Positions 26,274 through 32,928 of a stretch of 38,646 nt of DNA are shown piece by piece. The position numbers and the translations under genes are program-made. Below the pieces are notes generated by a model that searched no databases, had not been told where the DNA came from, and saw nothing but the letters and a program-made list of their open reading frames with translations. The stretch is from Bradyrhizobium sp. Its GTDB lineage: Bacteria; Pseudomonadota; Alphaproteobacteria; Rhizobiales; Xanthobacteraceae. Every line of letters starts with the position of its first letter. The stretch's first letter is position 1. The DNA lies in assembly GCF_027307225.1 (NCBI RefSeq), contig NZ_DAHUXJ010000159.1, forward strand, positions 1 through 38,646, read 5' to 3'.

Positions 26274-26969
26274 ATGCTGGAGGTCAGGGATCTTCACGCC
26301 TATTACGGTAAGAGCCACATCCTGCAGGGCGTCAATCTGGACATCGCCGCAGGCGAGGTCGTGAGCCTGTTGGGTCGCAACGGTGTCGGCCGCTCCACGA
26401 CCGTGAAGGCGATTATGGGCGAGGTGCCGCCGCAGGGCATGGTCCGCTTCAAGGGGCAGGATATCGCGGGCCTGCCGAGCCACAGGATCGCGCGATGCGG
26501 TCTCGGTTATGTGCCGGAGCATCGCGACATCTTTCCGGGGCTGACCGTCCGTCAGAATCTGCTGCTTGGCGTCAAGGATGTCCGTCGTCCGGGCAAATGG
26601 CGCATCGAGGGCATGCTTGAGATGTTTCCCAACCTTGCGGCGCGCGCCGATACCCCGGCGGAGGTTCTGTCGGGCGGCGAGAAACAGATGCTGACGGTTT
26701 GCCGAACCCTGATGGGCGATCCCGAGCTTATCATGATCGACGAGCCGACCGAGGGACTGGCGCCGCTGATCGTACAGCAGGTCGGGGATCTCATCGCGAA
26801 AATTGCCGAAGCCGGCGTTTCCATCCTGCTTGTCGAACAGAAGTTGTCGATCGCGCTGCGCATCTCCCATCGCGTCTACGTCATGGGGCACGGCCGTATC
26901 GTGTTCGAAGGCACGCCGGACGAACTGAGAGCCAACGACGACGTCCGCAAGCAGTGGCTTGAGGTGTAA
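26274..26969 (+). CDS. livF: ABC transporter ATPase LivF, with Walker A Lys replaced by Arg
   Basis: A 231-residue ATPase, second nucleotide-binding subunit of the importer. LEVRDLHAYYGKSHILQGV is a typical LivF start. Walker A reads GRNGVGRST (residues 34-42) with Arg40 in place of the normally invariant Lys; the codon is CGC. The signature LSGGEKQ (132-138) and Walker B LIMIDEPTEGL are canonical. The switch position reads VEQ, as is usual for LivF. ATG 26274 follows the element by 3 nt; an in-frame GTG is immediately upstream. The stop lies 9 nt from the end of the convergent CinA-like gene. The Arg probably weakens ATP binding or hydrolysis at one site. Confidence 0.94.
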   Translation: MLEVRDLHAYYGKSHILQGVNLDIAAGEVVSLLGRNGVGRSTTVKAIMGEVPPQGMVRFKGQDIAGLPSHRIARCGLGYVPEHRDIFPGLTVRQNLLLGVKDVRRPGKWRIEGMLEMFPNLAARADTPAEVLSGGEKQMLTVCRTLMGDPELIMIDEPTEGLAPLIVQQVGDLIAKIAEAGVSILLVEQKLSIALRISHRVYVMGHGRIVFEGTPDELRANDDVRKQWLEV

Positions 26970-26978
26970 GGCGGCCCG

Positions 26979-27584
26979 CTACCCTCGCGGCGGGCGCCGG
27001 CGCTTCAGCCCATGCCGGCGCGGCGTTCGCGTCACGCGAGGGCGGATGCGACTGACGGCCGCGCGTTTCGGCTTTGCGACTTTTGGCCCGCGCGCCATCT
27101 CCATCAGCATCCGCAACGCCTCGACCACGGAGCGCTGCCGCACCGCGCTGCGGCCGATCGCGCCGAAGCGGCATTCGTGGGTAGCGATGCGGCCGTCGCG
27201 CGCGGCGACCGCGAAATGCACGAGCCCGACCGGTTTGCCCGGTACGGCGCCGCCGGGGCCGGCGATGCCGGTGATAGCGACGGCCAGATCGACCTCAGCC
27301 CGCTCCAGCGCGCCGACCGCCATTTGCGTCGCGGTTTCCTTGCTGACCGCGCCGAAGGTCGCGAGCGTATCGGCCTCCACGCCCAGCATCGTGTGCTTGG
27401 CGTCGTTGGAATAGGTGACGAAGCCGCGGTCGATCACGTCGGACGAGCCGGGAATGTCGGTGAGCGCACCGGCGACGAGACCGCCGGTGCAGGATTCCGC
27501 GGTCGCGATCATCAGCTTGCGGCTGCGGCAGAGATCGAGCAGCGAGCGGGCGAGGGTGGTGGTTGATTGACGTTCGCTAGCCAT
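26979..27584 (-). CDS. CinA C-terminal family protein (nicotinamide-nucleotide amidohydrolase, PncC-like)
   Basis: A 201-residue protein consisting of the CinA C-terminal domain alone. ATAESCTGGLVAGALTDIPGSS and the later VAITGIAGPGGAVPGKPVGLV are the family signatures (TAESCTGG and TGIAGPGG). Stand-alone members such as E. coli PncC deamidate nicotinamide mononucleotide in the NAD salvage cycle. The last ~40 residues are strongly basic (RIRPRVTRTPRRHGLKRRR), an extension beyond the normal domain that could bind nucleic acid. The ATG at 27584 is clear. It follows ispDF by 26 nt on the same strand, so the two are likely cotranscribed. Confidence 0.93.
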   Translation of the reverse strand: MASERQSTTTLARSLLDLCRSRKLMIATAESCTGGLVAGALTDIPGSSDVIDRGFVTYSNDAKHTMLGVEADTLATFGAVSKETATQMAVGALERAEVDLAVAITGIAGPGGAVPGKPVGLVHFAVAARDGRIATHECRFGAIGRSAVRQRSVVEALRMLMEMARGPKVAKPKRAAVSRIRPRVTRTPRRHGLKRRRPPRG

Positions 27585-27610
27585 CTGCCCCGCTGTCCCT
27601 CATGCGAGCG

Positions 27611-28810
27611 TTAAGCTGAAACGGGTCCCTTGTCATCCCAGGGCAGGCGGATAGTGGTGCAGGCGGTGGCCGCAATGCCTTCCTCGCGGCCGGTGAAGCC
27701 GAGCCGTTCGCTGGTGGTCGCTTTCACCGCGACGCGCGAGATGTCGAGCCCGGTGATTTCAGCAATTCGCGAGCGCATCTGATCGCGCAACGGGCCGATC
27801 TTCGGCCGTTCGCAGATCAGCGTGACTTCGAGGTTGGCGATGCGCCCGCCGCGCGCGGCGACGCGCTCGACAGCATATTTCAGGAATTTGTCGGAAGCTG
27901 CGCCCTTCCATTTCATGTCGCTGGGCGGAAAATGCGAGCCGATATCGCCGTCGGCGAGCGCGCCGAGGATGGCATCGACCAGCGCATGCAGGCCGACGTC
28001 GCCATCGGAATGGGCGAGAAAGCCTTTCGTATGCGGCACACGGATGCCGCAGATCATCAGGTGATCGCCCTCGCCAAAGGCGTGCACGTCATAGCCGGTA
28101 CCCGTCCTGACGTCGCCAAGCAGGCTTGCCAGGCGCGCTTCCTCGCGCACGAAATCTTCCGGGGTGGTGAGTTTCATGTTCGCAGCTTCGCCTTCAAACG
28201 TCGCAACCGTCAATCCTGCCCATTCCGCGAGCGCCGCATCGTCGGTGAAATCGTCGCGCCCCTCGCGCGCGGCGCGGCGATGCGCATCGAGGATGGTGTC
28301 GAAGCTGAAGGACTGAGGAGTTTGCGCAATCCGCAGCCGCGCGCGCTCGGGCGTGGCTTTGATGCGGCCGTTGCCGTCGACCAGCTTGATCGTGTCGGCA
28401 ACAGGGATGGCGGGAACGGCAGCGCCCGTTACTGACGCGGCTTCGATCGCGCGCGAGATCAGCGCCGGCGAAACGAACGGCCGCGCCGCGTCGTGAATCA
28501 GCACGACGTCGGGCTTTTCGGCGACAAGGGCTTCCAGTCCGGCATGAACCGAGGCCTGGCGCGTCGCACCGCCTTTGGCGGGAGGGGCATGTCGAAGCCC
28601 GCGCACCGCGTCAGTGAAACTCGCCGCGTCGTCCGGATTCACGACCGGTTGCACGACGGAGACCTGCGGGTGCGAACTGAACGGCGCCATCGCCCGGTAG
28701 ATCACCGCTTGGCCGCCGATCGCGCGGTATTGTTTCGGGCCGCCAGCGCCGGCGCGAAGGCCACGCCCTGCTGCAACGAGGATGGCAACGGTCCGCGGCG
28801 GATTCGTCAT
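27611..28810 (-). CDS. ispDF: Bifunctional IspD/IspF (MEP isoprenoid pathway)
   Basis: A 399-residue fusion enzyme. Residues ~1-225 are IspD (2-C-methyl-D-erythritol 4-phosphate cytidylyltransferase): VAILVAAGRGLRAGAGGPKQ is the CTP-binding loop and VLIHDAARPFVS the conserved Asp motif. Residues ~240-399 are IspF (MEcDP synthase): GTGYDVHAFGEGDH with the metal-binding Asp and His, then AHSDGDVGLHALVDAILGA and IGSHFPPSD. The two non-consecutive MEP steps are known to be fused in many alphaproteobacteria. The start is ATG 28810. It is divergent from dusB across 235 bp. Confidence 0.97.
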   Translation of the reverse strand: MTNPPRTVAILVAAGRGLRAGAGGPKQYRAIGGQAVIYRAMAPFSSHPQVSVVQPVVNPDDAASFTDAVRGLRHAPPAKGGATRQASVHAGLEALVAEKPDVVLIHDAARPFVSPALISRAIEAASVTGAAVPAIPVADTIKLVDGNGRIKATPERARLRIAQTPQSFSFDTILDAHRRAAREGRDDFTDDAALAEWAGLTVATFEGEAANMKLTTPEDFVREEARLASLLGDVRTGTGYDVHAFGEGDHLMICGIRVPHTKGFLAHSDGDVGLHALVDAILGALADGDIGSHFPPSDMKWKGAASDKFLKYAVERVAARGGRIANLEVTLICERPKIGPLRDQMRSRIAEITGLDISRVAVKATTSERLGFTGREEGIAATACTTIRLPWDDKGPVSA

Positions 28811-28922
28811 GGTTCTCGGCTATCAGAAACGGATTCAAGGGACCCAGCGGGTAGGCCGGGCTCTGCCCTTATCATGCTCGCATCAGGAAGACAGAACGAT
28901 TCCTGCGGGCTGGGTATAAATG

Positions 28923-28939
28923 TTGCAGTGCACTTGCAA
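28923..28939. promoter_or_regulatory. Dyad upstream of dusB-ntrBC (possible operator)
   Basis: TTGCAGTGCACTTGCAA is nearly palindromic, with TTGCA/TGCAA ends around GTGCAC. It lies 107 nt before the dusB start in the divergent ispDF-dusB gap. Its left ten bases recur on the opposite strand before ntrC (31247-31256). It does not match the usual NtrC consensus spacing. Confidence 0.3.
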
Positions 28940-29045
28940 GATTGGCGGAACTGTCTAAAGTGTAGGCATGAAACTTGACTGCACAAGAAATGTGCTTCAG
29001 AATTGAGATCGGCGGCTGATACTTGCCTGAAACAACGAGAAATCC

Positions 29046-30080
29046 GTGAGAAGTTCCGACTCTTTGCGATCTAACCCTCTGAAAATAGGTGGTATTGAGG
29101 TCGCCAACCGGGTTTTTCTGGCACCCATGTCGGGCGTCACCGATGCGCCGTTCCGGCGCCAGGCGGCGGCGCTGGGTGCCGGGCTGGTCGTTTCCGAAAT
29201 GACCGCCAGCGACGATCTGGTCCACGGCAAGCCGATGTCGCAGCTTAGGTGTGAAGCGGCCGGGATTGGACCACACGTCGTTCAGCTCGCAGGCTGCGAA
29301 GCCAAATGGATGGCGGAAGGTGCGCGGATTGCGGAAGCCGCCGGTGCCGATGTCATCGACATCAACATGGGCTGCCCGGCGCGGCACGTCACTGGCGGAC
29401 AATCCGGTTCGGCCTTGATGCGCGATCTCGATCACGCCATTCGTCTGATCGATGCGACGGTGGGCGCGGTGAACGTGCCGGTGACGCTGAAGATGCGGCT
29501 CGGCTGGGATGAGCGATCATTGAATGCGCCCGAATTGGCGCGCCGCGCCGAAGCGTCAGGGGTGCAGCTGATTTCGGTGCATGGCCGGACGCGATGCCAG
29601 TTCTACAAGGGCGAGGCGGATTGGCATGCGGTGCGCCCGGTTAGGGACGCGATCCGGATTCCGCTTGTCGTCAATGGCGACATAACCTCCTTCGACACGG
29701 CGGTGGCTGCGATGGAAGCCTCCGGCGCCGATGCGGTCATGGTCGGCCGCGGCGCGCAGGGCCAGCCTTGGTTACCCGGTCAGATCGGCCGTCGGCTTGA
29801 GACGGGCGTGGCCGAGACGGCGCCGTCGCTGCTGGAACAGCTGCGGCACGTCCGTACGCTCTATGACGAGATCTGCGATCACTATGGTTTGCGGATCGGC
29901 CTGCGCCACGCGCGCAAACATCTCGGCTGGGCGCTCGAAGTCGCGGCCGACTATAGCCGCGCGCCGGCGGAGGTCCTGAAAAACTGGCGCGGAAAAATCC
30001 TGACGTCGGAGGATCCGCGAGCCGTTCAGCGCTCGCTGGATGAGGCGTTCGACAATTTTGCGTGGGAAGCCGCCGCATGA
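29046..30080 (+). CDS. dusB: tRNA-dihydrouridine synthase DusB (NifR3)
   Basis: A 344-residue flavoenzyme that reduces uridines in the tRNA D-loop with NADPH and FMN. It contains VFLAPMSGVTDAPFRRQAA, VIDINMGCPARHVTGGQSG with the catalytic Cys in MGCP, then VTLKMRLGWDE and VHGRTRCQFYKGEADW, all typical of DusB. In alphaproteobacteria this gene, historically nifR3, is the first gene of the ntrBC operon, as seen here. The start is GTG 29046, with MRSSDSLRSNPLKIGGIEV; the upstream sequence has only a weak AGAAA. Its stop overlaps the ntrB ATG (ATGA), giving translational coupling. Confidence 0.95.
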   Translation: MRSSDSLRSNPLKIGGIEVANRVFLAPMSGVTDAPFRRQAAALGAGLVVSEMTASDDLVHGKPMSQLRCEAAGIGPHVVQLAGCEAKWMAEGARIAEAAGADVIDINMGCPARHVTGGQSGSALMRDLDHAIRLIDATVGAVNVPVTLKMRLGWDERSLNAPELARRAEASGVQLISVHGRTRCQFYKGEADWHAVRPVRDAIRIPLVVNGDITSFDTAVAAMEASGADAVMVGRGAQGQPWLPGQIGRRLETGVAETAPSLLEQLRHVRTLYDEICDHYGLRIGLRHARKHLGWALEVAADYSRAPAEVLKNWRGKILTSEDPRAVQRSLDEAFDNFAWEAAA

Positions 30081-31240
30081 GCTCGACTGCCGAACGTCGC
30101 CTGCCGATGCCGTCGGACTCGGACATCATTCTCAACGCGCTGCCAAATCCCGTGCTGCTGGTCGGGCCGGACGGCCGCATCGTCGACGCCAACATGGCGG
30201 CTGAATCGTTTTTCGAAATTTCGGCCCAGCTTCTGCAACGGTACGCGCTGAAGGAACTGGTGCCGTTCGGCAGTCCCTTGCTGGCGCTGATCGACCAGGT
30301 TCGCTCATCGAGCTCGCCGGTCTATGAATACAAGGTCGATCTCGGCACGCCGCGGATGGGAGGCGATCGCCAGGTCGACCTGCATGTCGCGCCCGTCACC
30401 GAGCGTCCCGGCCATATCGTGGTGATGCTCCAGGAACGCAGCATCGCCGACAAGATGGACCGGCAGTTGACCCATCGAAGCGCGGCGCGCTCGGTGATCG
30501 CGCTGGCGGCGATGCTGGCGCATGAGATCAAGAATCCGCTCTCCGGCATTCGCGGCGCGGCGCAATTGCTCGAACAGGCCGCGTCTCCCGAAGACCGCAC
30601 ACTGACGCGCCTGATCTGCGACGAAGCCGACCGCATCGTCACGCTGGTCGACCGCATGGAAGTGTTCGGCGATGACCGGCCGGTGGCGCGCGGCCCGGTC
30701 AACATCCACTCGGTGCTCGATCACGTCAAAAGGCTGGCGCAATCCGGCTTTGCGCGCAATGTGCGCTTCGTCGAAGAGTACGATCCGTCGCTGCCGCCGG
30801 TGCTCGCCAATCAGGATCAGTTGATCCAGGTCTTCCTCAATCTGGTGAAGAACGCGGCGGAGGCGACGGCCGACCTCGGCAATGAAGCTGAAATCCAGCT
30901 TACCACCGCATTCCGCCCAGGCGTGCGGCTCTCGGTGCCGGGCAAGAAATCGCGCGTCTCGCTGCCGCTTGAATTCTGCGTGCGCGACAACGGTCCAGGC
31001 GTGCCGGACGATTTGTTGCCGAACCTGTTCGATCCCTTTGTGACGACCAAGCCGACCGGAAGCGGGCTTGGTCTGGCACTGGTCGCCAAGATCGTCGGCG
31101 ATCACGGCGGCATCATCGAGTGCGATTCGCAGCCAAGAAAAACGACCTTCCGTGTGCTGTTGCCGATGTTCAATCCAACTAGGAAACCCGATCAGAGTGA
31201 TCGCGATGACGTAGCCGGAACGCGAGTGCCGCCGATCTGA
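30077..31240 (+). CDS. ntrB: Nitrogen regulation sensor histidine kinase NtrB (GlnL)
   Basis: A 387-residue cytoplasmic kinase without membrane segments. A PAS domain (about residues 15-110, ALPNPVLLVGPDGRIVDAN) precedes the dimerisation domain with the phosphorylated His149 in LAHEIKNPLSGIRGAAQLLE. The ATP-binding domain has the N box (LNLVKNAAEA), G1 (DNGPGVP) and G2 (GSGLGLALV) boxes. NtrB phosphorylates NtrC under nitrogen limitation and is controlled by PII. ATG 30077 overlaps the dusB stop and is preferred over in-frame codons inside dusB. ntrC follows 83 nt later. Confidence 0.97.
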   Translation: MSSTAERRLPMPSDSDIILNALPNPVLLVGPDGRIVDANMAAESFFEISAQLLQRYALKELVPFGSPLLALIDQVRSSSSPVYEYKVDLGTPRMGGDRQVDLHVAPVTERPGHIVVMLQERSIADKMDRQLTHRSAARSVIALAAMLAHEIKNPLSGIRGAAQLLEQAASPEDRTLTRLICDEADRIVTLVDRMEVFGDDRPVARGPVNIHSVLDHVKRLAQSGFARNVRFVEEYDPSLPPVLANQDQLIQVFLNLVKNAAEATADLGNEAEIQLTTAFRPGVRLSVPGKKSRVSLPLEFCVRDNGPGVPDDLLPNLFDPFVTTKPTGSGLGLALVAKIVGDHGGIIECDSQPRKTTFRVLLPMFNPTRKPDQSDRDDVAGTRVPPI

Positions 31241-31246
31241 AGTCCC

Positions 31247-31256
31247 TGCACTGCAA
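31247..31256. promoter_or_regulatory. Motif TGCACTGCAA before ntrC, shared with the dusB upstream region
   Basis: TGCACTGCAA is the reverse complement of the left part of the dyad at 28923-28932. It lies in the 83-nt ntrB-ntrC gap, 67 nt before ntrC, and continues into GTGAGCA. It could be a binding site for a common regulator, but the match is short. Confidence 0.25.
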
Positions 31257-31323
31257 GTGAGCACGAACTTCGGAAAGTGGGCACCAGGCGCACACCATAC
31301 AGAACACAAGATGAGAAATAACG

Positions 31324-32766
31324 ATGGCCGCAGGTAGCATTCTCGTAGCCGATGACGATACCGCCATCCGCACAGTCCTCAATCAGGCGCTGTCGCGCGC
31401 CGGATACGAGGTGAGGTTGACCGGAAACGCCGCAACGTTGTGGCGCTGGGTAAGCCAGGGCGAGGGCGATCTCGTCATCACCGACGTGGTGATGCCCGAC
31501 GAAAATGCGTTCGACCTGCTGCCGCGGATCAAGAAGATGCGGCCCAATCTGCCCGTGATCGTGATGAGTGCGCAGAACACCTTCATGACCGCGATCCGCG
31601 CCTCCGAGCGGGGAGCTTACGAATATCTGCCAAAACCGTTCGACCTGAAGGAATTGATCGCGATCGTCGGCCGCGCGCTGGCCGAGCCGAAAGAACGGGT
31701 GGCGAGCACGTCCGACGATGCCGAATTCGACTCGATTCCGCTGGTCGGCCGCTCGCCGGCGATGCAGGAAATCTATCGCGTGCTGGCGCGCCTGATGCAG
31801 ACGGACCTGACGGTGATGATTTCGGGCGAATCCGGCACGGGCAAGGAATTGGTTGCACGCGCGCTGCATGATTACGGCAAGCGGCGTAACGGGCCGTTTG
31901 TGGCGGTCAACATGGCGGCCATTCCGCGCGACCTCATCGAATCGGAATTGTTCGGGCATGAGCGCGGGGCCTTCACCGGCGCCAATACGCGCGCCTCTGG
32001 CCGCTTCGAGCAGGCCGAAGGCGGCACGCTGTTCCTCGACGAAATCGGCGACATGCCGATGGAAGCCCAGACGCGATTGCTGCGCGTGCTTCAGCAGGGC
32101 GAGTACACCACTGTTGGCGGTCGCACGCCGATCAAGACCGACGTGCGCATCGTCGCCGCCAGCAACAAGGATCTGCGCATCCTGATCCAGCAGGGCCTGT
32201 TCCGCGAAGACCTGTTTTTCCGCCTCAACGTGGTGCCACTGCGGCTGCCTCCTCTGCGCGAGCGAATCGAGGACCTGCCGGACCTGATCCGCCATTTCTT
32301 CGCGCTCGCCGAGAAGGACGGGCTGCCGCCGAAAAAGCTCGACGCGCTGGCGCTGGAGCGGATGAAGCAGCACCGCTGGCCGGGCAACGTGCGCGAACTC
32401 GAAAACCTCGCACGCCGGCTCGCGGCGCTATACCCACAGGACGTCATCGCGGCTTCCGTCATCGACGGCGAACTGGCGCCGCCAGCGGTCGCCTCCGGCG
32501 GCAACATGCAACAGGGCATCGATAATCTGGGCGGGGCGGTCGAGGCCTATCTGTCATCGCACTTCTCGGGCTTCCCGAACGGCGTGCCGCCGCCCGGCCT
32601 CTACCACCGTATCCTCAAGGAGATCGAGGTGCCGTTGCTCACAGCGGCGCTCGCGGCGACCCGTGGCAACCAGATCAGGGCAGCGGACCTGCTTGGCCTC
32701 AACCGCAACACGCTGCGGAAAAAGATCAGGGACCTCGACATCCAGGTCTATCGAACCGGTAATTAG
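31324..32766 (+). CDS. ntrC: Nitrogen regulation response regulator NtrC (GlnG)
   Basis: A 480-residue sigma-54-dependent activator. The receiver domain has phospho-acceptor Asp54 (LVITDVVMPDEN) and the conserved Lys in YLPKPFDLKE. The AAA+ domain has Walker A GESGTGKE, the sigma-54-contacting loop GAFTGA within HERGAFTGANTRASG, and Walker B GGTLFLDEIGDMP. The C-terminal Fis-type helix-turn-helix is GNQIRAADLLGLNRNTLRKK. Phosphorylated NtrC activates glutamine synthetase, ammonium transport and alternative nitrogen genes. All key residues are intact and the length is normal. Confidence 0.98.
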   Translation: MAAGSILVADDDTAIRTVLNQALSRAGYEVRLTGNAATLWRWVSQGEGDLVITDVVMPDENAFDLLPRIKKMRPNLPVIVMSAQNTFMTAIRASERGAYEYLPKPFDLKELIAIVGRALAEPKERVASTSDDAEFDSIPLVGRSPAMQEIYRVLARLMQTDLTVMISGESGTGKELVARALHDYGKRRNGPFVAVNMAAIPRDLIESELFGHERGAFTGANTRASGRFEQAEGGTLFLDEIGDMPMEAQTRLLRVLQQGEYTTVGGRTPIKTDVRIVAASNKDLRILIQQGLFREDLFFRLNVVPLRLPPLRERIEDLPDLIRHFFALAEKDGLPPKKLDALALERMKQHRWPGNVRELENLARRLAALYPQDVIAASVIDGELAPPAVASGGNMQQGIDNLGGAVEAYLSSHFSGFPNGVPPPGLYHRILKEIEVPLLTAALAATRGNQIRAADLLGLNRNTLRKKIRDLDIQVYRTGN

Positions 32767-32838
32767 GTATTCGATTGTTGTCGTTGCGGCCGCATTCGTC
32801 GCGGGATTCAGAGGACATGCTATGACTAGCGCCGCGGA

Positions 32839-32860
32839 ATTGTCGCAATTCGGCAACAAT
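32839..32860. promoter_or_regulatory. Dyad upstream of ntrY (possible operator)
   Basis: ATTGTCGC (32839-32846) and GCAACAAT (32853-32860) are complementary apart from one position, around a 6-nt AATTCG centre. A perfect GAATTG/CAATTC dyad overlaps it. It lies in the ntrC-ntrY gap and just before an alternative ntrY start (32866), which supports the later start at 32929. Confidence 0.3.
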
Positions 32861-32928
32861 GTGGTATGAATGCATCAGTCCGCTGCGTTAAGCGCGGGCC
32901 CTTGAGCTCCACCTCATCCATTGCCGGA

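Noticed and set aside
28923..28939. NtrC binding site before dusB
   Set aside because: The dyad is two bases shorter than the usual NtrC consensus, and no -24/-12 sigma-54 promoter is visible; kept only as a generic dyad.
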